This document shows, one piece after another, positions 1 to 7,737 of a DNA stretch of 64,000 nucleotides; within the stretch, counting starts at the first letter, position 1; every line of letters starts with the position of its first letter. The stretch covers positions 2,667,001 to 2,731,000 of the forward strand of contig NZ_CP033367.1 of assembly GCF_013170845.1 (NCBI RefSeq), read 5' to 3'. A program made the translations under genes and the position numbers. The notes under the pieces were generated by a model, which made no database searches, was not told the origin of the DNA, and saw only the letters and a program-made list of their open reading frames with translations. This DNA is from Mesorhizobium loti R88b (GTDB lineage: Bacteria > Pseudomonadota > Alphaproteobacteria > Rhizobiales > Rhizobiaceae).

Positions 1-483
1 GAAGAGGTCGAGTGCCGCGATGTGCGATGCCGCGCCTTTGCGGTAGCTGATGGCAAGATCGACGCCTTCCTCCGCCATTGTCTCGAGCGCGACGGATGCG
101 ACAATGCGGACCTCGAGCCGTCCAAGGGCCGGTCGCACCATCGCAAGGCGCGGTGCCAGCCAGAGCGAGGCGAAGGACGGATCGGCTGAGATGGTGAAGG
201 TCTCCGCCCGCCGTTCGAAGCGCAGCCGCCGCATGCCGGAGGCAAGCGCGTCGAAGCCTCGGTCGATGTCGGGCAGGGCTGCCTCGGCGGCCCGGGTAAG
301 CACGATGCCATTGCCTTCGCGCCGCACCAGCTTGATGCCGAGCCGGTCTTCCAACTGCCGGATCTGATGGCCGATGGCGCCGGGCGTCACGCCCAGCTCC
401 TCGGCGGCGCGCGTCAGGCTGCCGGCCCTGGCGGCGGCCACCAGCGCTCGTAAGCCGGAAAGCGGCAAATCCCTTAGCACCAT
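1..483 (-). CDS. LysR-family transcriptional regulator (partial, 3' end outside window)
   Basis: The reverse strand from an ATG at 483 stays open to the window edge, giving 161 residues with no stop. The first 60 residues form a LysR winged helix: an LSGLRALVAAARAGSLTRAA helix, then a TPGAIGHQIRQLE recognition helix. The start of the substrate-binding domain follows. The N-terminal style resembles the GcvA-like LysR group. It is divergent from the oxygenase gene at 584, and a palindromic T-N11-A box overlaps its own start region, so it probably controls that gene and itself. The C-terminal half of the effector domain is missing only because the window ends. The family call is solid; the effector is unknown. 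Confidence 0.88.
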   Translation of the reverse strand, partial: MVLRDLPLSGLRALVAAARAGSLTRAAEELGVTPGAIGHQIRQLEDRLGIKLVRREGNGIVLTRAAEAALPDIDRGFDALASGMRRLRFERRAETFTISADPSFASLWLAPRLAMVRPALGRLEVRIVASVALETMAEEGVDLAISYRKGAASHIAALDLF

Positions 484-484
484 G

Positions 485-503
485 TTTTGAATTTATCTCA
501 AAA
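485..503. promoter_or_regulatory. Putative LysR operator (T-N11-A box)
   Basis: Perfect 6-bp arms TTTTGA and TCAAAA are separated by 7 bases. This contains the T-N11-A spacing typical of LysR regulators. The site lies immediately upstream of the LysR start and about 80 bases from the divergent oxygenase start. A second, shorter inverted repeat (AACTC/GAGTT, 516-529) follows. Assignment to this regulator is inferred from position. Confidence 0.5.
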
Positions 504-583
504 CTTTGGGAAGGGAACTCGTTTGAGTTGGGATTCTTCTCTGCCTAGGCTGGTCGAAGAAATTCAACCGCCGGGGACATCAG

Positions 584-1783
584 ATGCTCGACACTCCGAA
601 GCACCAGCAAAGACATGCCGTCGCACCAATCCGTGCCATGCGCGCAGAAGGCGCACGTATTGCCGTCGATTTGGCTGACGGTCGCTCGGCAAAACTCTCG
701 ACGCGCTGGCTGCGGCTGGCCTGCGAGTGCGAGCAATGCGGCGACACCGCCTCGGGCAAGAGGTGGCTGACGCCGGCCGATGTCGGCAAGGAAGTCCATG
801 CCGAGAGCTTCGATGTCTCCGTGCCCGGGCAGGTCACTGTCATTTGGCAGGATGGGCACGTGTCGCGCTACGACGCGGCCTCACTGGCAAACCATGCCGG
901 CGGCTCAGGCCCGGACCGGTTCCAGCCGCTTCTGTGGAACAGCGACCTCTCCGCACGGCTCGGCCGCTTCGCCTTCGATGCGGTGGTCGCGGATGACGAA
1001 GCGCTTTTCCAATCACTGCGGGCGTTGAGGGATCACGGCATCGCCATGTTGACCCGCGTTCCAGCCGAGACCGAAGCGACGGCGCGGGTTGCCAGCCGTT
1101 ATGGGCCGATCCGCGAAACCAGCTATGGCAAGGTCTTCGATCTCATCTCGCGGCCGGATGCGCGGGTGGCGGGCGAGACGGCGCGGGCGCAAATCCCGCA
1201 CACGGACGAGCCGTTCCGTTATGCGCCGCCGGGCTTCATCTTCTTCCACGCCATCCGCACGGGCGCGGGCACCGGCGGCACATCGCTGATGGTCGACGGC
1301 TTTCGTGTCGCAGAGCTGATGCGGGCGCGCACGCCTGACCTGTTCGAGCTGTTGACGCGGCACGGCGTCACCTTCCACCGCGAGCATTCGGGCGAGGTGT
1401 TCTTCAGCGCCGAGGCGCATGTCATCAGCCTCGACGCGACGGGTGCGGTCACCGGCATCCGCTACAATGACCGTTGCCTGGCGCCGCAATGGGCACCTCT
1501 GGACCAGATCGACGGGCTGATCGAGGCGCTGGCTGAACTGACGCGGCTGATCTGCGATCCGCAAAACCAGTTTCAGCATCAGTTGCAGCCCGGCGAAGTG
1601 CTGGTCTTCGACAATCAGCGCGTCCTGCACGGCCGCAGCGCCTTCGACCCGACGCTTGCCGTGCGGCATTTGAGAAGCTGCAACATTGACCGTGATGGTG
1701 TCCACAGCGCGTTTCGGACGTTGGCCAGGCGGTTCGCGCCGGAGGAGGCGGAGGCGATGTTGTATCAGGGGGCGATTTTCTGA
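584..1783 (+). CDS. Gamma-butyrobetaine hydroxylase-like 2-oxoglutarate/Fe(II) oxygenase
   Basis: 399 residues with the two-domain layout of gamma-butyrobetaine/trimethyllysine hydroxylases. The N-terminal DUF971-like domain has a WLRxxC-x-C-x-x-C zinc site (Cys47, Cys49, Cys52) and a DGHVSRY segment that could supply the fourth ligand. The TauD-type catalytic domain has iron ligands His206-x-Asp208 (in PHTDEPFRY) and His349 (in RVLHGRSAF), with a downstream Arg-rich strand for 2-oxoglutarate. In this family the enzymes hydroxylate gamma-butyrobetaine to L-carnitine or act on related trimethylammonium compounds. No other carnitine gene is visible nearby, so the substrate is uncertain. It is divergently transcribed from a LysR gene. 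The ATG at 584 is preceded by a weak GGGGA. Confidence 0.85.
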   Translation: MLDTPKHQQRHAVAPIRAMRAEGARIAVDLADGRSAKLSTRWLRLACECEQCGDTASGKRWLTPADVGKEVHAESFDVSVPGQVTVIWQDGHVSRYDAASLANHAGGSGPDRFQPLLWNSDLSARLGRFAFDAVVADDEALFQSLRALRDHGIAMLTRVPAETEATARVASRYGPIRETSYGKVFDLISRPDARVAGETARAQIPHTDEPFRYAPPGFIFFHAIRTGAGTGGTSLMVDGFRVAELMRARTPDLFELLTRHGVTFHREHSGEVFFSAEAHVISLDATGAVTGIRYNDRCLAPQWAPLDQIDGLIEALAELTRLICDPQNQFQHQLQPGEVLVFDNQRVLHGRSAFDPTLAVRHLRSCNIDRDGVHSAFRTLARRFAPEEAEAMLYQGAIF

Positions 1784-1891
1784 GGGCACGGCAGGGTTCC
1801 CCGCCCCGCCCCGCTCCCGCTTTGCGCTACGCCATGCACACATTCCGTGACTGGGTGACTGATCGGCCCGAGGCTTGATTACCACGTGGTT

Positions 1892-2051
1892 CCCCCAATC
1901 CGTCGCTGCTTCGCAGCGCCACCTTTCCCCCTCCGGAGGGAAAGGAAGGGCGCGTTGCTGGAGGAGTGTTGACGGCAAAAAGCCTGGCACCTTTCCTCTA
2001 CCCCGTCGATCGGGGGAGAGGTGGCTCGGCGAAGCCGAGACGGAGTGGGGG
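1892..2051. repeat. Long imperfect inverted repeat (rhizobial interspersed palindromic element)
   Basis: The outer arms CCCCCAATCCGTCGC and GACGGAGTGGGGG pair imperfectly. Internal hairpins occur, including GCTGCTTCGCAGC, TCGGCGAAGCCGA and CCTCCGGAGG. A related copy lies at 4574-4715. This fills most of the gap between the oxygenase and the next gene; nothing coding was recognised in 1784-2172. Confidence 0.65.
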
Positions 2052-2172
2052 TCGACCAGCGCAGCATAAGAGAATGTATCCGCCAAGCACGCTATCGCCA
2101 AAGACCAGCTGCTTGGAAATGTGTGCATAGCGCAGCCGCTTTGCGGGCGAGGAACCCAAGTTCTGCTGGACC

Positions 2173-3447
2173 TCAGTTAAACCACAGCGCAAAGGTCAAA
2201 AACCCACCACCGCCGAACTCGCGCTGGATCTGGTCGAAATCCTCACTGGTCAGGATCTTGCCGGTTTCCAGATAGGGCGCGATTCCAGGGCCTGTGATCG
2301 ACAGCACCAGGTCGAAGGGCTTCGGCTCGTCGAAGAAGCGCTTCATGTTGATGCCCTTGCCGGTGATGCGGAAGTGCGGCAGCAGCACGCGGCCTTCGAG
2401 GAGATCCTCGGCCATGCTCAAGGTGGCGAGCCAAGCTTGCACCTGCTCTTCGCCGACTTCGAGGCCGGTGAGCGGGTTCTCGCCCTTCTGCTGCGGTCCC
2501 GGCAGCCATTCGCGGTCATTGTCGGTCTCGGCACGGATCGCCTTCCAGTCCTCGCGCGACAGCCGGATCATTTCCAGCAATTCCAGGCGCGCAGCCTTGC
2601 GGCGCTCCGGCTCCACCACCGGCCAGTTGATGAGATGCACCATCGAGATGAAATCGGCGATGCGCCATTCCGAGGAGAAGATGTTCGAGCCCATCTCGCT
2701 CGGTGGGGGCACGAGAATGTCCTGCAACGGCAGTTTGGCGCGCGGGAACAGCATGTGGAAGGAGCCGTCGAAAGTGCTCCTGAAATCATGCGCCAGCCAG
2801 AAATCGGCTTGCGCCATCAGGAACTCGGCATAGCCCTGCAGCCAGTAGCCGTCGGCGCGATCGAAGCGGAAGGTGAGCGCGGGTGCGGCATCACCCTGCG
2901 AGATGCTGCCGCGCGACAGCGCGGCCATGACCGCCGCCATGCTTTCGTCCGGCGCGATGGTGCCGTCCTCGTTGAGGTCGATGCCGACATGGGTGAGGTC
3001 GATGACCATGCCGATATCGGCATCGGCCGGCACCGAGCCCAACGTGGTGGCGGATTTTTCCAGCCGGTCGCGGAAGGCGACCAGTATGGCGCGGAACTCT
3101 TCGTAGGTCAGCGGCTCGGGGTTGGGATTGGGCGGCACCGGCAGCTGCATCAGCGGCAACATGAAGGACTGCGGGCTCTCGAAGCCATGGCGGTGGAGGC
3201 CGCTGGCGAGCAACTCCAGTGCTGTGAAGAATTCGCCGGCGCCGGCGGCATAGGCCGATGCCGGGTCTTTTGGCGCGGCTGCCTCCAGCGCCGAGAGAGC
3301 GCTGTTGCGCGCGGCCACGGTCTTCGCCTCGAACAGCGCCGTTGCCGCTTCGGGCATGGCGGCACTGGCGGAAGCAGCACTGGCGGAAGACAGGGGCAGA
3401 AGCAAAATGAAGGCGGATGCCAGCAGGCTTGCTATTCGGGTCATCAT
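2173..3447 (-). CDS. Exported protein of unknown function with one EF-hand-like loop
   Basis: About 424 residues from the ATG at 3447, chosen because GGGAGG sits just upstream and the protein then begins with a clean signal peptide (MMTRIASLLASAFILLLPL, followed by SSASAASA). The mature part is mostly helical and acidic. Around the middle is DLNEDGTIAPDE, an EF-hand-type calcium loop, preceded by GIDLN. No enzyme motif was recognised. It is convergent with the repeat region and divergent from the capA-like gene. A periplasmic location is inferred from the signal peptide; function is unknown. Confidence 0.8.
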   Translation of the reverse strand: MMTRIASLLASAFILLLPLSSASAASASAAMPEAATALFEAKTVAARNSALSALEAAAPKDPASAYAAGAGEFFTALELLASGLHRHGFESPQSFMLPLMQLPVPPNPNPEPLTYEEFRAILVAFRDRLEKSATTLGSVPADADIGMVIDLTHVGIDLNEDGTIAPDESMAAVMAALSRGSISQGDAAPALTFRFDRADGYWLQGYAEFLMAQADFWLAHDFRSTFDGSFHMLFPRAKLPLQDILVPPPSEMGSNIFSSEWRIADFISMVHLINWPVVEPERRKAARLELLEMIRLSREDWKAIRAETDNDREWLPGPQQKGENPLTGLEVGEEQVQAWLATLSMAEDLLEGRVLLPHFRITGKGINMKRFFDEPKPFDLVLSITGPGIAPYLETGKILTSEDFDQIQREFGGGGFLTFALWFN

Positions 3448-3551
3448 TTTCCTCCCATGCATTTGTCGTTGGCGACCATATACGAATGTCGGTCCATGCG
3501 CTTCAACCCGCCCAGCGGACAGTCTAAACAAGGCAAACGATTGGACGTCGC

Positions 3552-4616
3552 GTGTCGAACTATCCGCTTTCCTACAAACTGTCCTGGCTGCCGCGTTTCC
3601 TGAAGCCGTCGCTTGGCGGCGATAGCAGTGGTTTCGCGCCGATGGCAGGGACGTTCATGGATCCGCCGCCAAAGCGGACGGTGCGGTTGGCCTTCGTGGG
3701 CGACATCTCGGCGGTGGCCAATCGCCGTGCGCCGGACTGCGATCCGGCGATCAAGGCGCTGCTTGACAGCGCCGATCTGGTGATCGGCAATTGCGAAAGC
3801 CCTGTTGTAGACAAACCAAGTGCCGTGCTGGGCACGAAGCTCGGCACGCATCATGCGATGACCGAGCGCTTCCTGGCCGAGGCGCTGGCGGCGGTCGGAA
3901 TCGCGCGTGAAAGATTGGTGCTGTCACTCGCCAACAATCATGTCCTCGACCAGGGCGTCGCCGGTTTCGACGGGACGGTGGCGGCGCTGCAGCGGATCGG
4001 CATCCGCATCATTGGCCTCGCTGCCAATGGCCCCGTGCAGCCGGTCAAGGTCGGAGCCCTGAATGTCGGCTTCGCTGCCTTCACGCTGTGGCGCAATGCC
4101 GACGAACACCTGTTTGCCGGGCGCGTGTTGACGGATGGCGATCTGACAGGCCGGCCGCGTGACGGTTTCGATCTTCTCTGCGCCGTGCCGCATTGGGACT
4201 GGGAGTTCCGGCACTTTCCCCGCGTCGGGACGCGGGCACTGGCGAGGCGGCTGGCCGGGCAGGGCGTTGGGCTGATCGCCGGCCACCACGCCCATGTCGT
4301 GCAGCCGGTGGAGCGGATCGGCAGGACGGTCGTCGCGTATGGGCTCGGCGATTTCCTCGGCACGGCCCTTGCCCGCCAGCCATGGCCTGGGCGCATTGGC
4401 GGGATTTTCGTTGTCGATGTGAGTGCTGATGCCGGGACGCGTGGGATGGTTGCGGCTTACCGACTGCGTCCGTTTGTGCGGCTACGGAACGGGGATCATG
4501 AGCGGCTGGTGCCGGTGGAGGCGCTGGAGGGCCGAATGCGCGAGAAGGTGGTGGGGCGGCTAGGCGCGGTTTTCCCTTCTCCCCTTGTTGTGGGAGAAGG
4601 TGGATCGGCGCGGTAG
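3552..4616 (+). CDS. CapA/PgsA-family metallophosphatase-like protein
   Basis: Up to 354 residues. The family motifs appear in order: FVGDIS near residue 53, a DLVIGNCESP segment, LANNHVLDQG, IAGHHAHVVQPVE and YGLGDFLGT near 260-270. These are the CapA (poly-gamma-glutamate/capsule biosynthesis) calcineurin-like core. There is no obvious signal peptide, unlike many CapA proteins. The GTG at 3552 gives the longest protein; ATGs at 3642 and 3657 are alternatives. The last 15 or so codons and the stop lie inside a palindromic repeat (from 4574), so the native C-terminus may have been replaced. The biological substrate is unknown. Confidence 0.83.
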   Translation: MSNYPLSYKLSWLPRFLKPSLGGDSSGFAPMAGTFMDPPPKRTVRLAFVGDISAVANRRAPDCDPAIKALLDSADLVIGNCESPVVDKPSAVLGTKLGTHHAMTERFLAEALAAVGIARERLVLSLANNHVLDQGVAGFDGTVAALQRIGIRIIGLAANGPVQPVKVGALNVGFAAFTLWRNADEHLFAGRVLTDGDLTGRPRDGFDLLCAVPHWDWEFRHFPRVGTRALARRLAGQGVGLIAGHHAHVVQPVERIGRTVVAYGLGDFLGTALARQPWPGRIGGIFVVDVSADAGTRGMVAAYRLRPFVRLRNGDHERLVPVEALEGRMREKVVGRLGAVFPSPLVVGEGGSAR

Positions 4617-4715
4617 CGCCGAGACGGATGAGGGGTGTTCCAGCGGAGTGAGGCGTTGGTGTTCCCTGGAGCACCCCTCATCCGTCGCCTTCGGCGACAC
4701 CTTCTCCCGCAAGGG
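4574..4715. repeat. Interspersed palindromic repeat, split by an IS5 element
   Basis: It contains a CCTTCTCCCC/GGGAGAAGG hairpin and the long inverted arms GATGAGGGGTG and CACCCCTCATC, plus the small GTCGCCTTCGGCGAC hairpin. The element stops in CTTCTCCCGCAAGGG where the IS begins at 4716. It resumes at 5858-5876 as CACAAGGGGGAGAAGGGA, completing the expected terminal hairpin. The capA-like stop codon lies in the left arm. Confidence 0.75.
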
Positions 4716-5857
4716 GGCCTGTTGCGTAATTCGCTGGTTGTGATTCTCTGATGCGGACGCTCGGAGGGAATCACGATGGCAGTGAAGCAGACGGGTCAGT
4801 TGAGCTTGGCGGAAGCCTTTCTGGGTACCAAGCTGGTGGGCGGTTCTTCGCCGCTCGACCGGCTGTCAGGTTTGGTGAAGTGGTACCGCTTCGAGAAGCT
4901 GCTCAACCCGCTGCGCGATGGCGGACCGGGTCGGGCTGCATGGCCGCCGCTGGTGCTGTTCAAGGCACTGCTGCTGCAGTCGCTCTACGGCCTATCTGAT
5001 CGCGAACTGGAGGAGGCGCTGAGCGACCGGTTGTCATTCAGGCGTTTTGTCGGGCTTGGTCTTGAGGAGAGCATTCCCGATCACACGGTGCTGTCGCGCT
5101 TTCGCAACCTTCTTGTCGGCGAAGGGCTGATGGAGAAGCTGTTTGGCGAACTGGATCGGCAGTTGGAGAAGGCCGGCGTGATCTTAAAGCGCGGCACAAT
5201 GCTGGATGCCACGCTAATCGACGCGGTCTCATTGCCGCCGACGGACGAGCGGCCGTCGAGGGATGCCGATGCCCGTCCCACCGTAAGACAGAGTAAGCGC
5301 GACTTCACCTTCGGTTACAAGGCCCATGTCGGGGTGGATGAGGGCTCCGGCCTGATCCGCACGGTGATCACCACTCCAGCCAACGTCAACGACACCGTGG
5401 TGGCCGATGCCTTGATCTGCGGCGACGAAAAGACGGTATGGGCGGATGCCGCCTACGACACCCATGCCCGCCGTGCTCGGCTCAAGGCTGCAGGCAAGAA
5501 GCCCCGCATCGCGCGCCGCCCCAACAAGCACCATGCGCTGCCGCCGCGGCTCAAACATTACAACCGTCTGATCGCCAGACGGCGTGCCGCAGTCGAGACC
5601 ACCTTCGCCACGCTCAAGAACCGCATGAAGCTGACCACGATCCGCTATGTCGGGCTGGCGAAGGCCACTGCCCAGGTGACGATGGCGGCGATCGCCTTCA
5701 ACATGCGCCGATGGATTGCCATCTCGGGATAGGTGCGCCCGGTATCCGGCTTCAAGGGCCGCACTACCATCGAACTCCACCCCAAAACCCAAAGCCAAGC
5801 GAGACCTCTCGGTCAAATCGCTCCGCAAGTCTGCTCTCGCTAACTACGCAACAGGCC
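4716..5857 (+). mobile_element. IS5-family insertion sequence, apparently complete (about 1.14 kb)
   Basis: The terminal inverted repeats begin GGCCTGTTGCGTA at 4716 and end TACGCAACAGGCC at 5857, with similarity continuing several bases inward. They enclose one intact DDE transposase and short non-coding ends. The element is nested in a palindromic repeat. CAAGGGGG occurs on both sides, but the right copy is offset by a few bases from the inverted repeat, so the target duplication cannot be fixed by eye. Confidence 0.9.
4776..5732 (+). CDS. IS5-family DDE transposase
   Basis: 318 residues, full length for the family. The N-terminal DUF772-like helical region includes LFKALLLQSLYGLSDRELEE and the LSFRRFVGLGL/IPDHTVLSRFR motifs. 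The catalytic triad is visible as Asp144 (MLDATLIDA), Asp224 (WADAAYD) and Glu274 (AVETTFATLK). No frameshift or internal stop is present, so the enzyme is potentially active. It starts at an ATG with CGGAGGG upstream. The sole ORF of the surrounding insertion sequence. Confidence 0.95.
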   Translation: MAVKQTGQLSLAEAFLGTKLVGGSSPLDRLSGLVKWYRFEKLLNPLRDGGPGRAAWPPLVLFKALLLQSLYGLSDRELEEALSDRLSFRRFVGLGLEESIPDHTVLSRFRNLLVGEGLMEKLFGELDRQLEKAGVILKRGTMLDATLIDAVSLPPTDERPSRDADARPTVRQSKRDFTFGYKAHVGVDEGSGLIRTVITTPANVNDTVVADALICGDEKTVWADAAYDTHARRARLKAAGKKPRIARRPNKHHALPPRLKHYNRLIARRRAAVETTFATLKNRMKLTTIRYVGLAKATAQVTMAAIAFNMRRWIAISG

Positions 5858-5956
5858 CACAAGGGGGAGAAGGGAAGGTCGCGCTTGTTGCTCTGGCTGG
5901 CGACTTTCCCATAGATGCAGATATCATGAGCCGGTCGAGGCAGCAGGGGGGTAGCG

Positions 5957-6922
5957 GTGGAAACAGCGGATTTCATGCCAAGCGAGACGATCATCGCCGG
6001 CATCCGGAAAGCCATCGAGGCCTATGAGACGGCGAGGGCTTCGACATTGCGGCAGGTGCGCTGGCGGGTGCCGCTGTTTGTCGGGCTGGTGCTGGTGGTC
6101 GTGGCGCTGATCGCCTGGCTGTTCAACAAGGTCGCCGATCCCCACGAGCAGTGGTTTTCGCCGCCGCATGTGTTTCTCTACATCATCGGTTTCGTGGTGG
6201 CGATCCTGCTCTATTTCCGGGCGATCCGGCCGGCGACGCGGCTGCAGCAATCGTTTCGCGAAACGCTGATGCCGATCATCTTCGGCTTCATCGGGGACAT
6301 GCGCTATCAGCACGATGTGACGCCACATTCCTTCGACCGGCTGCCGCGCGAGACAGTCGGCGGCGCCAGCATGAGCCGCTTCGACGATATCATATCGGGA
6401 CGCTATGACGGGTTTGCGTTCGAACTCTACGAAGCTGACCTTTGGGATGGGGCGTCGACCAAGACCAAGGCGACAACCTTCAAGGGCGTCATCGTCGCTT
6501 TCGAGGCCGTCGAGCCGTTCCCGGGAATCCTGGTGGCGACACGGCGCACCAATGCGGTGATGGGCTTCTTCCGCGGCATGTTCGCCAGCAAGATGCAGGA
6601 ATTGGCGTCCGGCGTGCCCGAACTTGATGCAGCCTACGAATTCCGCTCCGACAATGTCGAGGCGGCGCGGCCGCTGGTGATGGGCCGGCTGGCACAGGCG
6701 CTGAAATGGCTGGGCGAGACATGGCCGGACGATCCGGCCCGCGTCGCGCTTAATGGCGGCGACGGTTTCCTGCTGTTGCCGCAGGCGAAGAATTTCTTCG
6801 AGCTGCCCGAGATTTCGGTGCCGCTCGATTACACCAGACATGTCGCGCCGATGATCTCGGACATGGGTGCGATGCTGGCGACGGCTGCGCTGGTGCGCAA
6901 GATCGGGGCGAAGGACGGATAG
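5957..6922 (+). CDS. DUF3137 domain membrane protein
   Basis: About 321 residues from a GTG preceded by a GGGGGG tract; an ATG six codons in is an alternative. Residues 38-55 and 68-85 form two membrane segments (PLFVGLVLVVVALIAWLF and FLYIIGFVVAILLYF). The C-terminal soluble domain begins with a TFKGVIVAFE strand and carries the conserved FPGILVATRRTN stretch characteristic of DUF3137. The domain has no known activity. It is transcribed alone, downstream of the IS element and repeat. Confidence 0.78.
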   Translation: METADFMPSETIIAGIRKAIEAYETARASTLRQVRWRVPLFVGLVLVVVALIAWLFNKVADPHEQWFSPPHVFLYIIGFVVAILLYFRAIRPATRLQQSFRETLMPIIFGFIGDMRYQHDVTPHSFDRLPRETVGGASMSRFDDIISGRYDGFAFELYEADLWDGASTKTKATTFKGVIVAFEAVEPFPGILVATRRTNAVMGFFRGMFASKMQELASGVPELDAAYEFRSDNVEAARPLVMGRLAQALKWLGETWPDDPARVALNGGDGFLLLPQAKNFFELPEISVPLDYTRHVAPMISDMGAMLATAALVRKIGAKDG

Positions 6923-6937
6923 ACTCTTTGTTTTTAC

Positions 6938-7006
6938 GCAATTCCCAAGGGAAAGCGCTACGCGCTTTTCCCGGGAAAAACCGCCACGCACTTTTCCTGG
7001 AATTGC
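6938..7006. repeat. Short palindromic intergenic element (GCAATTCC...GGAATTGC)
   Basis: The outer arms GCAATTCC and GGAATTGC enclose inner repeats including AAGCGCTACGCGCTT and TTTTCCCGGGAAAA. A related element with GCAGTTCC/GGAACTGC arms is at 9361-9404. It directly follows the DUF3137 gene, so it may also act as a transcription terminator. The remainder of the gap up to 7370 shows no recognisable gene. Confidence 0.6.
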
Positions 7007-7370
7007 TCTGTCGACCCTCGTCCGCACCGATCCATGAAACAAAATTTGTCCCGATGGAAAATCAGCAGGCTGTTTCGTGATGCTGGCCGATGCGGATTGC
7101 GGCAGCGGCGTGGTGGTTGAAGCTCGCCCGCCGCAATCCAGCTAAAGGACTCATTTCATGGAATGAACTGCGCACATCGCGGAAGCTGAAACCCCTGGAT
7201 GTCATGCCGGCCGCAAGCAATGTGTCAGAATTAAGCCTATGATTTTGTTTGCGAAAATTCATCCAACGTGATTTGCGGCCAGCAGGCTTTCGGCCCAGTG
7301 TCGGCTCGTTCGGTGCTGTCGTTGCCCAAGGCGACGGCCCGGAAAACCGAAACAGCACGGAGTGCATCCG

Positions 7371-7613
7371 ATGAAAAGAACCCTCGTAACCACCGCCGCT
7401 CTGCTCGCCTTCCTCGGCACGGCCTATGCAGCGTCCGTTCAGGGCACCATCCAGGCGGTCGATCCGACGACCAAGTCGATCACGCTTGACGACGGCAAGA
7501 TCTACCAGCTGTCGCCGGAAGCGAATGTTGGCAAACTGAAGGTCGGCGCCAAGGTGGCGGTGACGGTGGATGACAAGACCGGCATGGTGACGTCGATCAA
7601 GAAGGCGTCGTAG
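7371..7613 (+). CDS. DUF1344 small exported protein
   Basis: 80 residues from the ATG at 7371, which has GGAG about 8 bases upstream; a GTG at 7362 is less likely. A signal peptide (MKRTLVTTAALLAFLGTAYA) precedes a compact beta-rich domain with VQGTIQAVDPTTKSITLDDG and VGAKVAVTVDD. This matches the DUF1344 family of small periplasmic rhizobial proteins, of unknown role. It is monocistronic, followed by a perfect hairpin repeat. Confidence 0.83.
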   Translation: MKRTLVTTAALLAFLGTAYAASVQGTIQAVDPTTKSITLDDGKIYQLSPEANVGKLKVGAKVAVTVDDKTGMVTSIKKAS

Positions 7614-7631
7614 AGACCGTTCAGGCGTCTC

Positions 7632-7658
7632 CCTTCTCCCCGTTTTACGGGGAGAAGG
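7632..7658. repeat. Perfect 12-bp inverted repeat (CCTTCTCCCCGT hairpin)
   Basis: CCTTCTCCCCGT and ACGGGGAGAAGG are separated by three T. The CTTCTCCCC/GGGGAGAAG core recurs at 4574, 44171-44343 and 56536, marking one dispersed repeat family. It could also terminate transcription of the DUF1344 gene. Confidence 0.65.
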
Positions 7659-7737
7659 TGCCGGAACGCCGTTCCGACAGCGCCCCTATGGTTTTTGCCA
7701 ATGAGCCACGCTATCCCTTGGCCAACGGGGGATATAC

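Noticed and set aside
4708..5868. Eight-base CAAGGGGG as target-site duplication of the IS5 element
   Set aside because: The right copy is separated from the inverted repeat by a few extra bases and the repeat target is itself symmetrical, so the match may come from the palindrome.
7062..7367. 101-codon minus-strand frame in the gap before the DUF1344 gene
   Set aside because: No start context and low-complexity composition; likely chance.
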